From Xestospongia muta (lineage: Eukaryota > Porifera > Demospongiae > Haplosclerida > Petrosiidae), in contig OY848923.1 in the NCBI GenBank assembly GCA_963693285.1, positions 1,031,026-1,095,025 of the forward strand: 64,000 nt of DNA, read 5' to 3'. Of the stretch, positions 11,701 through 24,200 are shown piece by piece. A model generated the notes under the pieces. The model was not told the DNA's origin, ran no database searches, and saw only the letters and a list, made by a program, of their open reading frames with translations. The translations under genes and the position numbers were made by a program. Numbering within the stretch: position 1 is the first letter of the stretch; every line of letters begins with the position of its first letter.

Positions 11701-14700
11701 ACTGAACATTGGATATAGTTAGAGAGAGACGATCAGGAGAAGTAGGATTAATTGACCTAAATGTTTCAGAATTTAACGACTTGACTTGCCACTGTATTTT
11801 CAATAAGTTCACAGGTGAGACAATATCAGTAACAGTAAAAGCAATTGTTATAGATTCATTAAGTAATCCTATAACATTGTTAGAAACTGGTAATACAGAA
11901 GGTGGCACTATATGAAAATATGAAAGGAAATATCATAATTTGCCATAAGATACGAAGTCAATTGATTTTAGAGTTATGTCCAATTACAATATAGTGATAG
12001 AGAAACTATACAATTTAGAAAGAAGTAAGTTTAATTTAATCAGTCTGTACAAATGACTTACCATATATAAAAGACTTACCAATAACAGTAGATGTTTTTG
12101 ACTCTGATCCTGCCATATTAGTCACATTACAAGTGTAGTCACCTTTGTGTGTAGCAGCATCCACATTATGTACACTCAAAACTGATCCACTGCGAGTGTC
12201 ACTAGTTAAACTGATGATAGTCAGTACATTAGTGATGACAACAGCTACTCCTCTGTGATACCATACATGATGATTGTTAGGACCTCCTTCAGCTCTACAT
12301 TCAAGACTAAATGTACCTCCTTGTTTAGTCAGCGTTTGATTGATTAACTGGACAGAACCCTCAGGTGATACTAAAAAGTAGAATATGTTTATATTAAATT
12401 AATATTGTATATATTCAACTCACCATATAAAGTTGCATTATTGGAGTATATTGTAATTGAGTTGCTAGTTGCTGTACACTGATAAATACCAGCATCACCA
12501 AATACAATTGGATTAAATTGAAGAAGATAATCATCTGGTCCTACATCTAAAATACTTCCATCTTGTTCATGTTTATGCCACGTGTATTGTGGAACTGGGA
12601 ATGACTCTGCTTCACATGTCAAGTTAATAATCATACCACTAACAGCTAATGTTTGCACAGGATGAATTAAAAATCTTGGACTGACAAAAACATATGTAGT
12701 ATTACTCCCATTACCAGCAATGTTTTGTGCAATACACTCATATAGACCACCATGATCTGGTGCTGTAATACGATTTATTGTCAATATGGAGAAGAATTCT
12801 GTAGAAATAACTGCATAGCTATTGGGACCAGATGTGATAGCAGACCCATTTAATAACCAAGTAAACATGTTGTTAGGTCCTCCTTCACTAGAACATATAA
12901 GGTTGACTTCATCTTCATAGTTAAATGTCATATTTTGTGGTTGGATCATTACTGAGCCTTCAGGAGAAATAGTCACTAGAGCTTCTGAGCTAGTGGAATT
13001 ATATTCCACACCATTTATCACATTAGATGCTACACAACGATACATGCCAAAATCACTAAAGCTAACTGAATTGATCATGAAGACAGTACTGTGTTCACCA
13101 AGTATTGGTTCAAATATCTCTGTCACTCTGTTCATCTTTTCCCATTGAATTGATGGAGATGGAAAAGCTTCAACTTCACATGTCAACCTCAATATTTGCA
13201 ATTGCTGTAATGCCACATTCTGAGGGTGTACAACAAATTCAGGAACAATAAATAGTGTTGACGAAACTATGTCATATCCAGCATCATTGAATACTGCACA
13301 GTAGTATTTGCCACCATTAGTAGAAGCAGTGATGTTATTGAGAACAAGAACTTGTGTCTGTGCTCTAGGTGCTCCTATTAAAACTATATGAAGGAAAATC
13401 AATATTTAACTCTATATGGATGTATTATATTAATTATGGTCACAATCTCTGTCATAATTATACTCACAATTTCTATCCATGCTTTTATTGAATGATTCTC
13501 CATCACAGTTTAAACATACTATCCCACTAGTATTTCTTAACCACACATATATGTTGTTAGGACCTGCATCAGTTGTACAAATAAAGGTAACATTGTCACC
13601 TCTACTGTGGATTGTGTTCATAGGTGATGTAGATACTATTCCCTCAGGAGAAACTGTACAGAATAAGAAAGATGTAAATTTTACTTATTTAAGTCTGTAC
13701 AGCTAACTAACCAACAACAGTAGATGTCTTTGACTCTGATCCTGCCATATTAGTCACATTACAAGTGTAGTCACCTTTGTGTGTAGCAGCATCCACATTA
13801 TGTACACTCAAAACTGATCCACTGCGAGTGTCACTAGTTAAACTGATGATAGTCAGTACATTAGTGATAACAACAGCTACTCCTCTGTGATACCATACAT
13901 GATGATTGTTAGGACCTCCTTCAGCTCTACATTCAAGACTAAATGTACCTCCTTGTTTGGTATGTGTTTGATTGATTAACTGGACAGAACCATCAGGTGA
14001 TACTAAAAAGTAGAATATGTTTATATTAAATTAATATTGTATATATTCAACTCACCATATAAAGTTGCATTATTGGAGTATATTGTAATTGAGTTGCTAG
14101 TTGCTATACATTGATAAATACCAGCATCATCAAAAACAATTGGATTAAATGGAAGAAGATAATTATCTGGTCCTACATCTAAAGTCCTTCCATCTTGTTC
14201 ATGTTTATACCACGTGTATTGTGAAACTGGGAATGATTCTGCTTCACACGTCAAGTTATTAATCATACCATTAACAGCTAAAGTTTGCACAGGATGAATT
14301 AAAAATCTTGGACTGATGAAAACATATGTAATATCACTACTATTACCAGCAATGTTTTGTGCTATACATTGATATAGACCACCATGATCTGGTGCTGTGA
14401 TACGACTTATCATCAATATAGAGGAGAACTCTGTAGAAATGATTGTGTAGTTATTGGTACCTGATGAAATAATGGACCCATTTAATAACCAAGTAAATGT
14501 GTTGTTAGGTCCTCCTTGACAAGTACATATAAGGTTGACTTCATCTTCATAGTCAAAAGTCATATTTTGTGGTTGGATGATTACTGAGCCTTCAGGAGAA
14601 ATAGTCACTAGAGCTGATGAACTAGTGGCATTATATTCCACACCACTTATCACATTAGATGCTACACAATGATACATGCCAAAATCACTAACATTAACTG

Positions 14701-17700
14701 AATTGATCATGAAGACAGTACTGTTTTCACCAAGTATTGGTTCAAATATCTCTGTCACTCTGTTCATCTTTTCCCATTGAATTGATGGAGATGGAAAAGC
14801 TTCAACTTCACATGTCAACCTCAATATTTGCAATTGCTGTAATGCCACATTCTGAGGGTGTACAACAAATTCAGGAACAATAAATAGTGTTGATGAAACT
14901 ATGTCATATCCAGCATCATTGAATACTGCACAGTAGTATTTGCCACCATTAGTAGAAGCAGTGATGTTATTGAGAACAAGAACTTGTGTCTGTGCTCTAG
15001 GTGCTCCTATTAAAACTATATGAAGGGAAATCAATATTTAACTCTATATGGATGTATTATATTAATTATGGTCACAATCTCTGTCATAATTATACTCACA
15101 ATTTCTATCCATGCTTTTATTGAATGATTCTCCATCACAGTTTAAACATACTATCCCACTAACATTTCTTAACCATACATATATGTTGTTAGGACCTGCA
15201 TCAGTTGTACAAATAAAGGTAACATTGTCACCTCTACTGTGGATTGTGTTCATAGGTGATGTAGATACTATTCCCTCAGGAGAAACTGTACAGAATAAGA
15301 AAGATGTAAATTTTACTTATTTAAGTCTGTACAGCTAACTAACCAACAACAGTAGATGTCTTTGACTCTGATCCTGCCATATTAGTCACATTACAAGTGT
15401 AGTCACCTTTGTGTGTAGCAGCATCCACATTATGTACACTCAAAACTGATCCACTGCGAGTGTCACTAGTTAAACTGATGATAGTTAGTACATTAGTGAT
15501 GACAACAGCTACTCCTCTGTGATACCATACATGATGATTGTTAGGACCTCCTTCAGCTCTACATTCAAGACTAAATGTACCTCCTTGTTTAGTCAGCGTT
15601 TGATTGATTAACTGGACAGAACCCTCAGGTGATACTAAAAAGTAGAATATGTTTATATTAAATTAATATTATATATATTCAACTCACCATATAAAGTTGC
15701 ATTATTGGAATATATTGTAATTGAGTTGCTAGTTGCTATACATTGATAAATACCAGCATCATCAAAGACAATTGGATTAAATGGAAGAAGATAATCATCT
15801 GGTCCTACATCTAAAGTCCTTCCATCTTGTTCATGTTTATACCACGTGTATTGTGAAACTGGGAATGATTCTGCTTCACATGTCAAGTTATTAATCATAC
15901 CATTAACAGCTAAAGTTTGAAGAGGATGAATTAAAAATCTTGGACTGACGAAAACATATGTAACATCACTACCATTACCAGCAATGTTTTGTGCTATACA
16001 TTGATATAGACCACCATGATCTGGTGCTGTGATACGACTTATCATCAATATAGAGGAGAACTCTGTAGAAATGATTGTGTAGTTATTGGTACCTGATGAA
16101 ATAATGGACCCATTTATTAACCAAGTAAATGTGTTGTTAGGTCCTCCTTGACAAGTACATGTAAGGTTGACTTCATCTTCATAGTCAAAAGTCATATTTT
16201 GTGGTTGGATGATTACTGAGCCTTCAGGAGAAATAGTCACTAGAGCTGATGAACTAGTGGCATTATATTCCACACCATTTATCACATTAGATGCTACACA
16301 ATGATACATGCCAAAATCACTAACATTAACTGAATTGATCATGAAGACAGTACTGTTTTCACCAAGTATTGGTTCAAATATCTCTGTCACTCTGTTCATC
16401 TTTTCCCATTGAATTGATGGAGATGGAAAAGCTTCAGCTTCACAGGTTAACCTCAATATTTGCAATTGTTGTAACGCCATATTCTGAGGGTGTACAACAA
16501 ATTCAGGAACAATAAATAATGTTGACGAAACTATGTCATATCCAGCATCATTGAATACTGCACAGTAGTATTTGCCACCATTAGTAGAAGCAGTGATGTT
16601 ATTGAGAACAAGAACTTGTGTCTGTGCTCTAGGTGCTCCTATTAAAACTATATGAAGGGAAAATCAATATCTAACTCTATATGGATGTATTATATTAATT
16701 TATGCTCACATTCTCCGTCATAATTATACTCACAATTTCTATCCATGCTTTTATTGAATGATTCTCCATCACAGTTTAAACATACTATCTCACTAGCATT
16801 TCTTAACCATACATATATGTTGTTAGGACCTGCATCAGTTGTACAAATAAAGGTAACATTGTCACCTCTACTGTGGATTGTGTTCATAGGTGATGTAGAT
16901 ACTATTCCCTCAGGAGAAACTGTACAGAATAAGAAAGATGTAAATTTTACTTATTTAAGTCTGTACAGCTAACTAACCAACAACAGTAGATGTCTTTGAC
17001 TCTGATCCTGCCATATTAGTCACATTACAAGTGTAATCACCTTTGTGTGTAGCAGCATCCACACTACTTACATTCAAAATAGATACACTATGAGTGTCAT
17101 TACTGGAACTGCTGATAGTAAGTACACTAGTGTCTGTAAGAAGTACTTCTCTGTGATACCATACATATTGATTGTTAGGACCTCCTTCAGCTCTACATTC
17201 AAGACTAAATGTACCTCCTTGTTTAGTCAGTGTTTGATTGATTAACTGGACAGAACCCTCAGGTGATACTAAAAAGTAGAATATGTTAACATTAAATTAA
17301 TATTATATATATTCAACTCACCATATAATGTTGCATTATTGGAGTATATTGTAATTGAGTTGCTAGTTGCTATACATTGATAAATACCAGCATCATCAAA
17401 GACAATTGGATTAAATTGAAGAAGATAATCATCTGGTCCTACATCTAAAGTCCTTCCATCTTGTTCATGTTTATGCCATGTGTATTGTGGAACTGGGAAT
17501 GATTCTGCTTCACATGTCAAGTTATTAATCATACCACTAATAACTAAAGTTTGAACAGGATGAATTAAAAATCTTGGACTGACAAAAACAAATGTAGTAT
17601 CACTACCATTACCAGCAATGTTTTGTGCAATACATTGATATAGACCACCATGATCTGGTGCTGTAATACGATTTATTGTCAATATGGAGAAGACTTCTGT

Positions 17701-18550
17701 AGAAATGAGTGTGTAGTTATTGGTACCAGATGTGATAGCAGACCCATTTAATAACCAAGTAAACATGTTGTTAGGTCCTCCTTGACAAGTACATATAAGA
17801 TTGACTTCATCTTCATAGTTAAAGATCATATTTTGTTGTTGGACATTTACTAAACCTCTGGGAGAAATAGTCACTAGAGCTGATGAACTAGTGGCATTAT
17901 ATTCCACACCATTTATAACATTAGATGCTACACAACGATACATGCCAAAATCACTAAAGCTAACTGAATTGATCATAAAGACAGTACTGTTTTCACCAGA
18001 TATTGCTTCAAACATCTCTGTCACTCTGTTCATCTTTTCCCATTGAATTGATGGAGATGGGAAAGCTTCAGCTTCACATGTCAACCTCAATATTTCCATT
18101 TGTTCTAACTCTACATTCTGAGGGTAAACAGTGAAGTAAGGAAGAATTTGAAGAGTCTTTGTATCATTTACATTCTCTGCTAACATACTGCTAAAAAGAC
18201 AGATGTAATCACCACCATCACTGGCATTAACATTAGTTAGTACATGAACTAATGTATCTTCAGTTGTTACGCCTATCTTTTGTGCTAATAGAGAAAGTGG
18301 TGATAATCTGATCCAAAATATAATTCCTCTGTCACCAGTGGCTGCAGCTCCAGTACATGTGAGTGTAACATTACTACCAAATGATGTTACATTCTCAACA
18401 ATGCTCCCAATAGCAGATTGACTTTGAGCAACTGAAGAATGAAATAAATAGATAGAATTGTTGCAGTATAAACACATTATAACACTCACCCTCAATAATA
18501 CTGCAGAATAATAACAAAGTACAAAAAAATGCCGTCAATCGCAGCATCAT
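7387..18550 (-). CDS. R1: adhesion GPCR with about 23 Ig domains
   Basis: I assembled 29 exons, 9390 nt, 3129 residues. Exons from the 3' end: 7387-8095, 8152-8218, 8268-8530, 8582-8712, 8774-8877, 9004-9055, 9105-9543, 9588-9682, 9727-9858, 9919-10163, 10217-10371, 10436-10524, 10577-10677, 10725-11012, 11063-11182, 11232-11570, 11620-11907, 12080-12370, 12424-13383, 13468-13653, 13712-14002, 14056-15015, 15100-15285, 15344-15634, 15688-16647, 16734-16919, 16978-17268, 17322-18431, 18490-18550. Order: signal peptide MMLRLTAFFCTLLLFCSIIE; four Ig domains (about 21-390); three five-Ig cassettes (391-1827); three Ig domains; EGF (about 2134-2173); Ig; unassigned region (2270-2384); HRM (2385-2466); GAIN (2467-2688); GPS with [11 protein letters not shown]; 7TM from about 2760. 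An in-frame upstream ATG at 18578-18580 would add ten residues; I chose the inner one because the hydrophobic core follows directly. The tail is cut short by TAG. The ligand is unknown; G-protein coupling is inferred from the family. Confidence 0.88.
8774..9858 (-). other. R1 GAIN domain and GPS cleavage motif
   Basis: GAIN sequence lies in exons 9727-9858, 9588-9682 and 9105-9543. The GPS spans exons 9004-9055 (CSFWNQSLD) and 8774-8877 (GDWSSEGCQ, then [14 protein letters not shown]). The two Trp and the Cys set of the GPS are present. The HLT tripeptide is the self-cleavage site in the family (between L and T), so autoproteolysis is likely. A short extracellular linker ([13 protein letters not shown]) leads to TM1. 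Equivalent exons are found in R2-R5. Confidence 0.88.
9919..10163 (-). other. R1 hormone-receptor-motif (HRM) domain
   Basis: One exon encodes [10 protein letters not shown], then [19 protein letters not shown] and [12 protein letters not shown]. The W-P-x-T-x-x-G, CP, R-x-C and W order is that of the HRM fold found before the GAIN domain in many adhesion GPCRs. The equivalent exons are 24010-24263, 45011-45264, 53135-53388 and 62410-62654. R2-R4 carry a 3-residue insertion (CGEG-x-GI) compared with R1 and R5. Confidence 0.75.
11063..11182 (-). other. R1 EGF-like domain exon
   Basis: A 120-nt phase-1 exon with six Cys in EGF spacing (CLTIPC, RCNS, GYLCKCFTGYSGINC). Equivalents: 25147-25266, 46148-46267, 54269-54388 and 63543-63662. 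In every gene it sits between two Ig exons. Confidence 0.88.
12080..17321 (-). repeat. R1 tandem array of 1.63-kb five-Ig cassettes
   Basis: Three exons of 291, 186 and 960 nt repeat with a period of 1632-1634 bp: the 960-nt exon begins at 12424, 14056 and 15688, and a diverged fourth copy begins at 17322. Each cassette encodes 479 residues. One Ig lies in the 291-nt exon, a second is split between the 186-nt and 960-nt exons, and three more follow in the 960-nt exon. Introns are nearly identical between copies, so the DNA was duplicated or homogenised recently. Exon 12080-12370 closes the array. Confidence 0.93.
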
Positions 18551-21284
18551 TATTCTTGCACGTCTACCGTGCTTTGTCATCGGCTTTTATATAGTAAATT
18601 AGACTGCATATACTTAATACACCGTGTCTACATTTTACACCAGAAATCGCAATACTTCAATGCGAAATTAATACTATACACTAGACCCTATTCTCAAATT
18701 AAACCTGGAACCTATAACTATATTTTCCATTAAGGTATGGCCTTTTTCTGCCAGGACTCTAGCCACAGTATATTTACGTTGTCTATGTACATTGAGCAGC
18801 TTCTATTTACCATTTTGTGAAGCCTTTTGAGCTGAAATGCATGCCAACTATTTAATTGAATAAGTCATCTGTGCTTGTTATAGCTTCATCTTGATTAAAG
18901 TACCTGTTAAATTTACTTAGAGCTAAATATGACAGCTATGTTGCATGCCTATAACCAGCTGTGAAGGTGCATCACAAATATATGTACTCTAATAAATCTA
19001 CTATAATTGTACATCAACTGTCCCTAATAATAATGATAACTATCAGCGACAGTTTATGTATCATAATAATTATAAACTTAGAGTACTTTGGTGCTCTAAA
19101 TATCTATAATCTATTTCACCAATTGGTAACGGTGACGTGTCATTATAACATAATTATAATGACACTGATTAGTTTTTGTATAAGTGGTGAAACATAATGT
19201 TAAAGGACTATACTAATTTAAACAGGTACAATAAATGTACAGGTTGTTAAAGTTCAATGAGCAAGTTTTGTAGAGATAGATTTACTACAGCCATGTGTTG
19301 ATTTATGACACAATGACATTAGCCATATATAGTAGTAAAACATATCATCAAATGTATTGCTATGTACTAGCAACCTCTGTAGTTCTGTTATCACCATGAA
19401 CAGAATCTAGTTTAGAATCCATATGTAAGGCTTCTATACATATCTTTTCCCTCTTCTCGTTGTGATGTTTAGGATTGGTAAACAAGTTATCATATAATGT
19501 GCATACTACACATTATCCTTTCCTCATTTTTGATTTTTATTAACTGTCTAACTTAATAACTCTAATTAACTAAGTTATTTATTAATAATATATTATTAGC
19601 TGTCTAACTTAACAAATTTAATTAACTAAGCTATTTATTAATAATATTTGTTTATATGAGACAGTGGGACAGTCCAACGTTTGGGCATGACCCAGTGGGA
19701 CAATCCAACTTACGGCATGGCCCCAATGCAACAATTCAAATTCAGGTTACATATTCTAACATTTTATGTTTGGGCTTAGGCAATGGAGTCAATTGTTTTG
19801 AATTAAGCATTGTGAATATGATATAGGATATATTATAGATTAAATTTGACCACTACCATTACCAGATGTTAAAGTAAGTGCTTCCTATAATTTAAAAGAC
19901 AACGACTTTTAAATTTATGATATGTCCTGAACACTACTCATTTCTTTTTTTCTTGTCAGGGGTGAGGCTCAAAAATTTAATAATAATATAAACTGTGACA
20001 TTGATGTATGTACATGTATTAACAGCTAGTAATACACACGCATACAAAATGGTACACACACACACATATATATTAATTTTTTAGTCTTATGTTTTTGTTG
20101 TGGTGACTTGAGACCATCCTTATAATGTAAATTTAGAGAGAAGTATATGACAAATAAGAAGCATTTGTCCATTAATCAATTCAATACAGTTCATGTATAA
20201 TAATATACAGAAACTGTTAGCTCCTGTAGCAGATAAAATAATAAGATAATTGTTGGAATGTATGAGAATGAGGATAGAATAACACAAGAATAAAAAAACA
20301 TGAATGTAGGATGGATCCAATGTACATGAAGAATCTAGTATCTAGGAGTATATACCAATATTTATCTATGACCATGTGAGTACTTTTTTCTGTGTAACAT
20401 TTGAGATCAGAATGATTATTTTAAAATAGAATTATCATTTAATGATGAGATTAATCTTTTCCTCCTGATTCATTGCTGATCACACAACCAAAATATACAA
20501 GATTATAGAGAAACCATTCACTAGGAATAACTCAGCTGTATTGATCACCCACACACGTAATATGCTGATACATGTGCATTCTTAACATGTATTATCAACA
20601 ACTATCACATTAAAATTGCATGAACCAATACATACAAAATAATGTACCCTCTTACCAATTCATACGTAAGGAAAAGTACCATATCAGAATTTTTGTTAAA
20701 TTAGCTGCATGTTCTGGGATTCTGTTTTGGTAGAAACACTTTGGAGATAGACTCGTCTAATTAACAAAGCATAACAACCATTTATAACTATGTGTCATTC
20801 ACTATGAAATCTCAATAATGGTAGGTGAAAAACTCAACAATTAGTACTATAGAGTGTGTTTGTCTGATGTACATTTTTATATATTATATATTATATACAT
20901 ACTTGCCACCACTCCACACTACTACATGTAGCCTATAGTAGTAGTATATTTTCATGCAGTAGCCTACTCCGTATAAAATATACTACCATTTTGAACTAGC
21001 TAAATCCAATTGATTTATACATTTTACATTCTATTTAATATATGAGGTGAAAAATCATTAAACAAACTTACACTATTATACTCTGTACTATATATGTTCA
21101 ATATACTGAGTTATACACAGATGGTACAATAAAACTTAAAGAACAGTTAAACTATAAAACAAATTGATGAAATAATAAAAAGTAAACATAAAAATAAAAA
21201 GTACACCAAACTATACAGTATACCAAATATAACAACTTGATTATAACTGATACAATATGATATATGTGTGGATAACAACTTATG
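18551..21284. other. R1-R2 intergenic region
   Basis: Contains the R1 promoter on its left and the R2 3' flank on its right. Apart from the short tandem repeats near 19.6 kb and a small CA tract at about 20051-20068 I see no gene or element. The hydrophobic frames at 18961-19197 and 20120-20320 look like chance in AT-rich DNA. Confidence 0.5.
19541..19722. repeat. Two small tandem duplications
   Basis: About 19541-19650 holds two copies of a 56-bp unit containing tgtctaactta and aattaactaag. From about 19661 to 19722 a 31-bp unit (cagtgggacagtccaac / cagtgggacaatccaac) is repeated twice. Confidence 0.75.
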
Positions 21285-24200
21285 TCAATCATCAAAATCT
21301 AGAGATGCAGTTTCTACAAATTCAATGTCATCGTTATAGTTAGTATATTTAACACTGGCCTTCTTTCTTGGTAGCTTTTCTTCCTTTTCTATTTCATTAA
21401 AAAATCCTTTAGTAATTGGTGTTTCAGCAAATCGCACATCTTCTTCATTCATCTCTTCCTCAGCCTCAGAAATACTCTCTAAAGGTGTGGATCTGATAAG
21501 ATAATTTGGATTAACAAATACATTGGAATTCTCTGAAGGATACTCAACCATAAACATAGAGGGACCTCTATATATGTCACTTGAGTGTTGGCGCTCTTTT
21601 TGATGTTTATTTAAAACTCCTGATGAAGTAAATTCACTGATATCTTTTCCTGTCATACCAAAAAAACACCTCTTCCAACTATTTCTCACTTCCTTTGAAC
21701 GTAGACATTGCATTATAAAAATAAACAGACCATGGAAGGCAGTGAAGACCACAAACAATGCAGCAAGGATGTCTCGTACTGTTTTATTAGTATGGATATC
21801 TTGAGTGGCAAATAGTCCAATACCCCATCCCAAACCAAACAATACAGATAATACAATAGCTCTGACAAGTTGTTGGTGAAGAAAGGTACACACTTCATTT
21901 CTTTTTTTTGTTATACATTGTTTTTTTATAAGAGATACAATGATGATGAAGAACACAACCCAATTGAACAAATAGATGATGAGAAATGGGACTACCATAC
22001 CAATATAATATGGCACAGTGAAGGCTCGACAACTGTGAAACAATAATACAGTGATACATTGTGACAATGTTATTATTGATAAACTTACAAATGATGACTC
22101 AAATAGTTTTTATAATTGGGAGCAAAACAGAACAATACAATAAACAATGGAGTAACTATAATGAGAAATAGTTATAATAAAACCACATTGATCATCACGC
22201 TTACCCCATGATAAAATAGTAGCTTTCAAAACAAAATGTTGAATTTTAATTCCAAGAACAATAACTAAATTCATGTACAAATGGATAGCCTCAGCAGCCA
22301 TGATCATAAATGTCACAAGAAAGAAATACTGCAATACAGCACCTACAACAGCACAGAGACCTGGAACCCTTGTACTATGAACAGCAATGATGAAGGTGAT
22401 ATAGAGACCCATTAAAGCAAAACATAAGTTCAAAAGTAATTGACCATGATCAGAAGTACGTAGCTTTCTGCAAGTAGACAAGATAAACAAACATATATGA
22501 TTTAGGTATAGTATGTTCTTACTTGTTAGAAAGATATGAGATGACAGTAACTGTCAGACAAACAAGAGAGACAATGATACCAATGTAAGTCACTGAATCT
22601 AAGAACAATGTCAGTCTTGTTTTCTCTGTTGGTTCAATTGTAGGAGATACATCCTAAAAGTTATCAACACAATCACTTACAATATACTTCAGTATATATG
22701 CCTTACTAATAATATAGCAAAGTTAGTGAGATGATTACATTCACAGATCATCTCTGTGTCATTAGTTGTTATATTTTGACATCCTTCACTTGACCACTCA
22801 CCATATCCATCTAATAATAATGATAATACCACACATTGGTTATTTTGGAGAAAAAATTGTTGTGTATCAATATAAAATAGATTTTGGTGAAGCTATATTT
22901 GGGAAATGGCTTCCTCCACCTACTACCACACCTCTAATTAAAATATTGAATAATAAAGTTTGCTGTATGAAATGCAATTTGCCAATATTTTCTACTTCCA
23001 AAATTACCTGCTATATTAATAATATATATGTATTAATCAGTTTAATTATAGTTTAGAAGATAAATGATCGATTATTGACTGTATTCCTTTAACTTACTAT
23101 CTAAAGATTGATTCCAGAATGAACAACGTGGAAATGAGCTATTTACATTCTGTAGAGTGAAATTAATTTAACAATATGACAGAAGTGTAGTATTACTTAC
23201 TGGATTGATTGAAAACCTAACACTGACTGGAGGATCAAGTTCCCTTAAGGTATCTGTCCCAACAACAGAAACAGCTATGATAAGACTACCAACTTCTACC
23301 AAGTTCTCACGTCTCCTCAGAAACAAAGAGTCAGTGATAAACACTGCATTAGTAATTTCAGTACAATTAGTGATGTTTGGAATTGAACTTAATAAATTGA
23401 TGGGCAGAGAGATAGCTGCAGTTGACTGCTGTTCTGGCATTCCAAATATCAGATCATTCTCATCAAGTTCATTTGATAAATATTCATAATTCACACTGAA
23501 TGTTAGATCTGATTGTTCAAATTCCCCAATACATACTCTTTGTATAGACACAGCAAATGTAGTCTGAACAATTACAACAGGTTCTGATGTATTAGTGATT
23601 GGTATGTTCTCTGAAACTGACTCAATGGTTTCTAAAATCCTAAAATATATATTTAATACATTTATAAGTTAAAACTATAAAAACTCACATAGATGATGTG
23701 TTTGATAGATCTTGACCGTCTTGTAATATATCTTGCTCAACACACAAAATGTTGTCAACAACGTCCAAAAATAAAGTAGTTAACTATTTAAGGCAAAAAC
23801 TTATAGTCATACAGTCATAATACTCACAGTGAGGTTCTGTGATACATCTTCAATAGCAGTCACCAGTATACTCACACTTGCTATTATTTCAATAGGACCT
23901 AATAAGTCACAGATGCTTGTAAGATTTTCTACTCGTAAAAGCTTTTTTTCTACAGGAAGCTACAAAAATAAATAGGCAGTAAGTCTTGCTTAGAATTCAA
24001 TAAACTTACATTTCTTAACTGACATATTTTTCGAGCTAAATCACTAAAATTACAAGCTGCTACATTTGCTTCAGACCATTTAGCGCCATTAGTAAAATCT
24101 CCTCCACAATATCTAGTTGCTTGAAGTATACCATCACCTTCACCACATGGACATTTTACAATTGCTTCTCCTCCAATATTAGTTTCTGGCCACATCATTG

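Noticed and set aside
16480..16647. Break in the third R1 cassette, where the long frame starts only at an internal Met
   Set aside because: The exon is open to 16647 with the usual acceptor and is 960 nt long; only the intron upstream differs by an extra base.
18551..18580. Upstream in-frame ATG of R1 (MTKHGRRARI leader)
   Set aside because: It would place ten charged residues before the hydrophobic core, while the inner ATG gives a leader like those of R2-R4. It remains possible.
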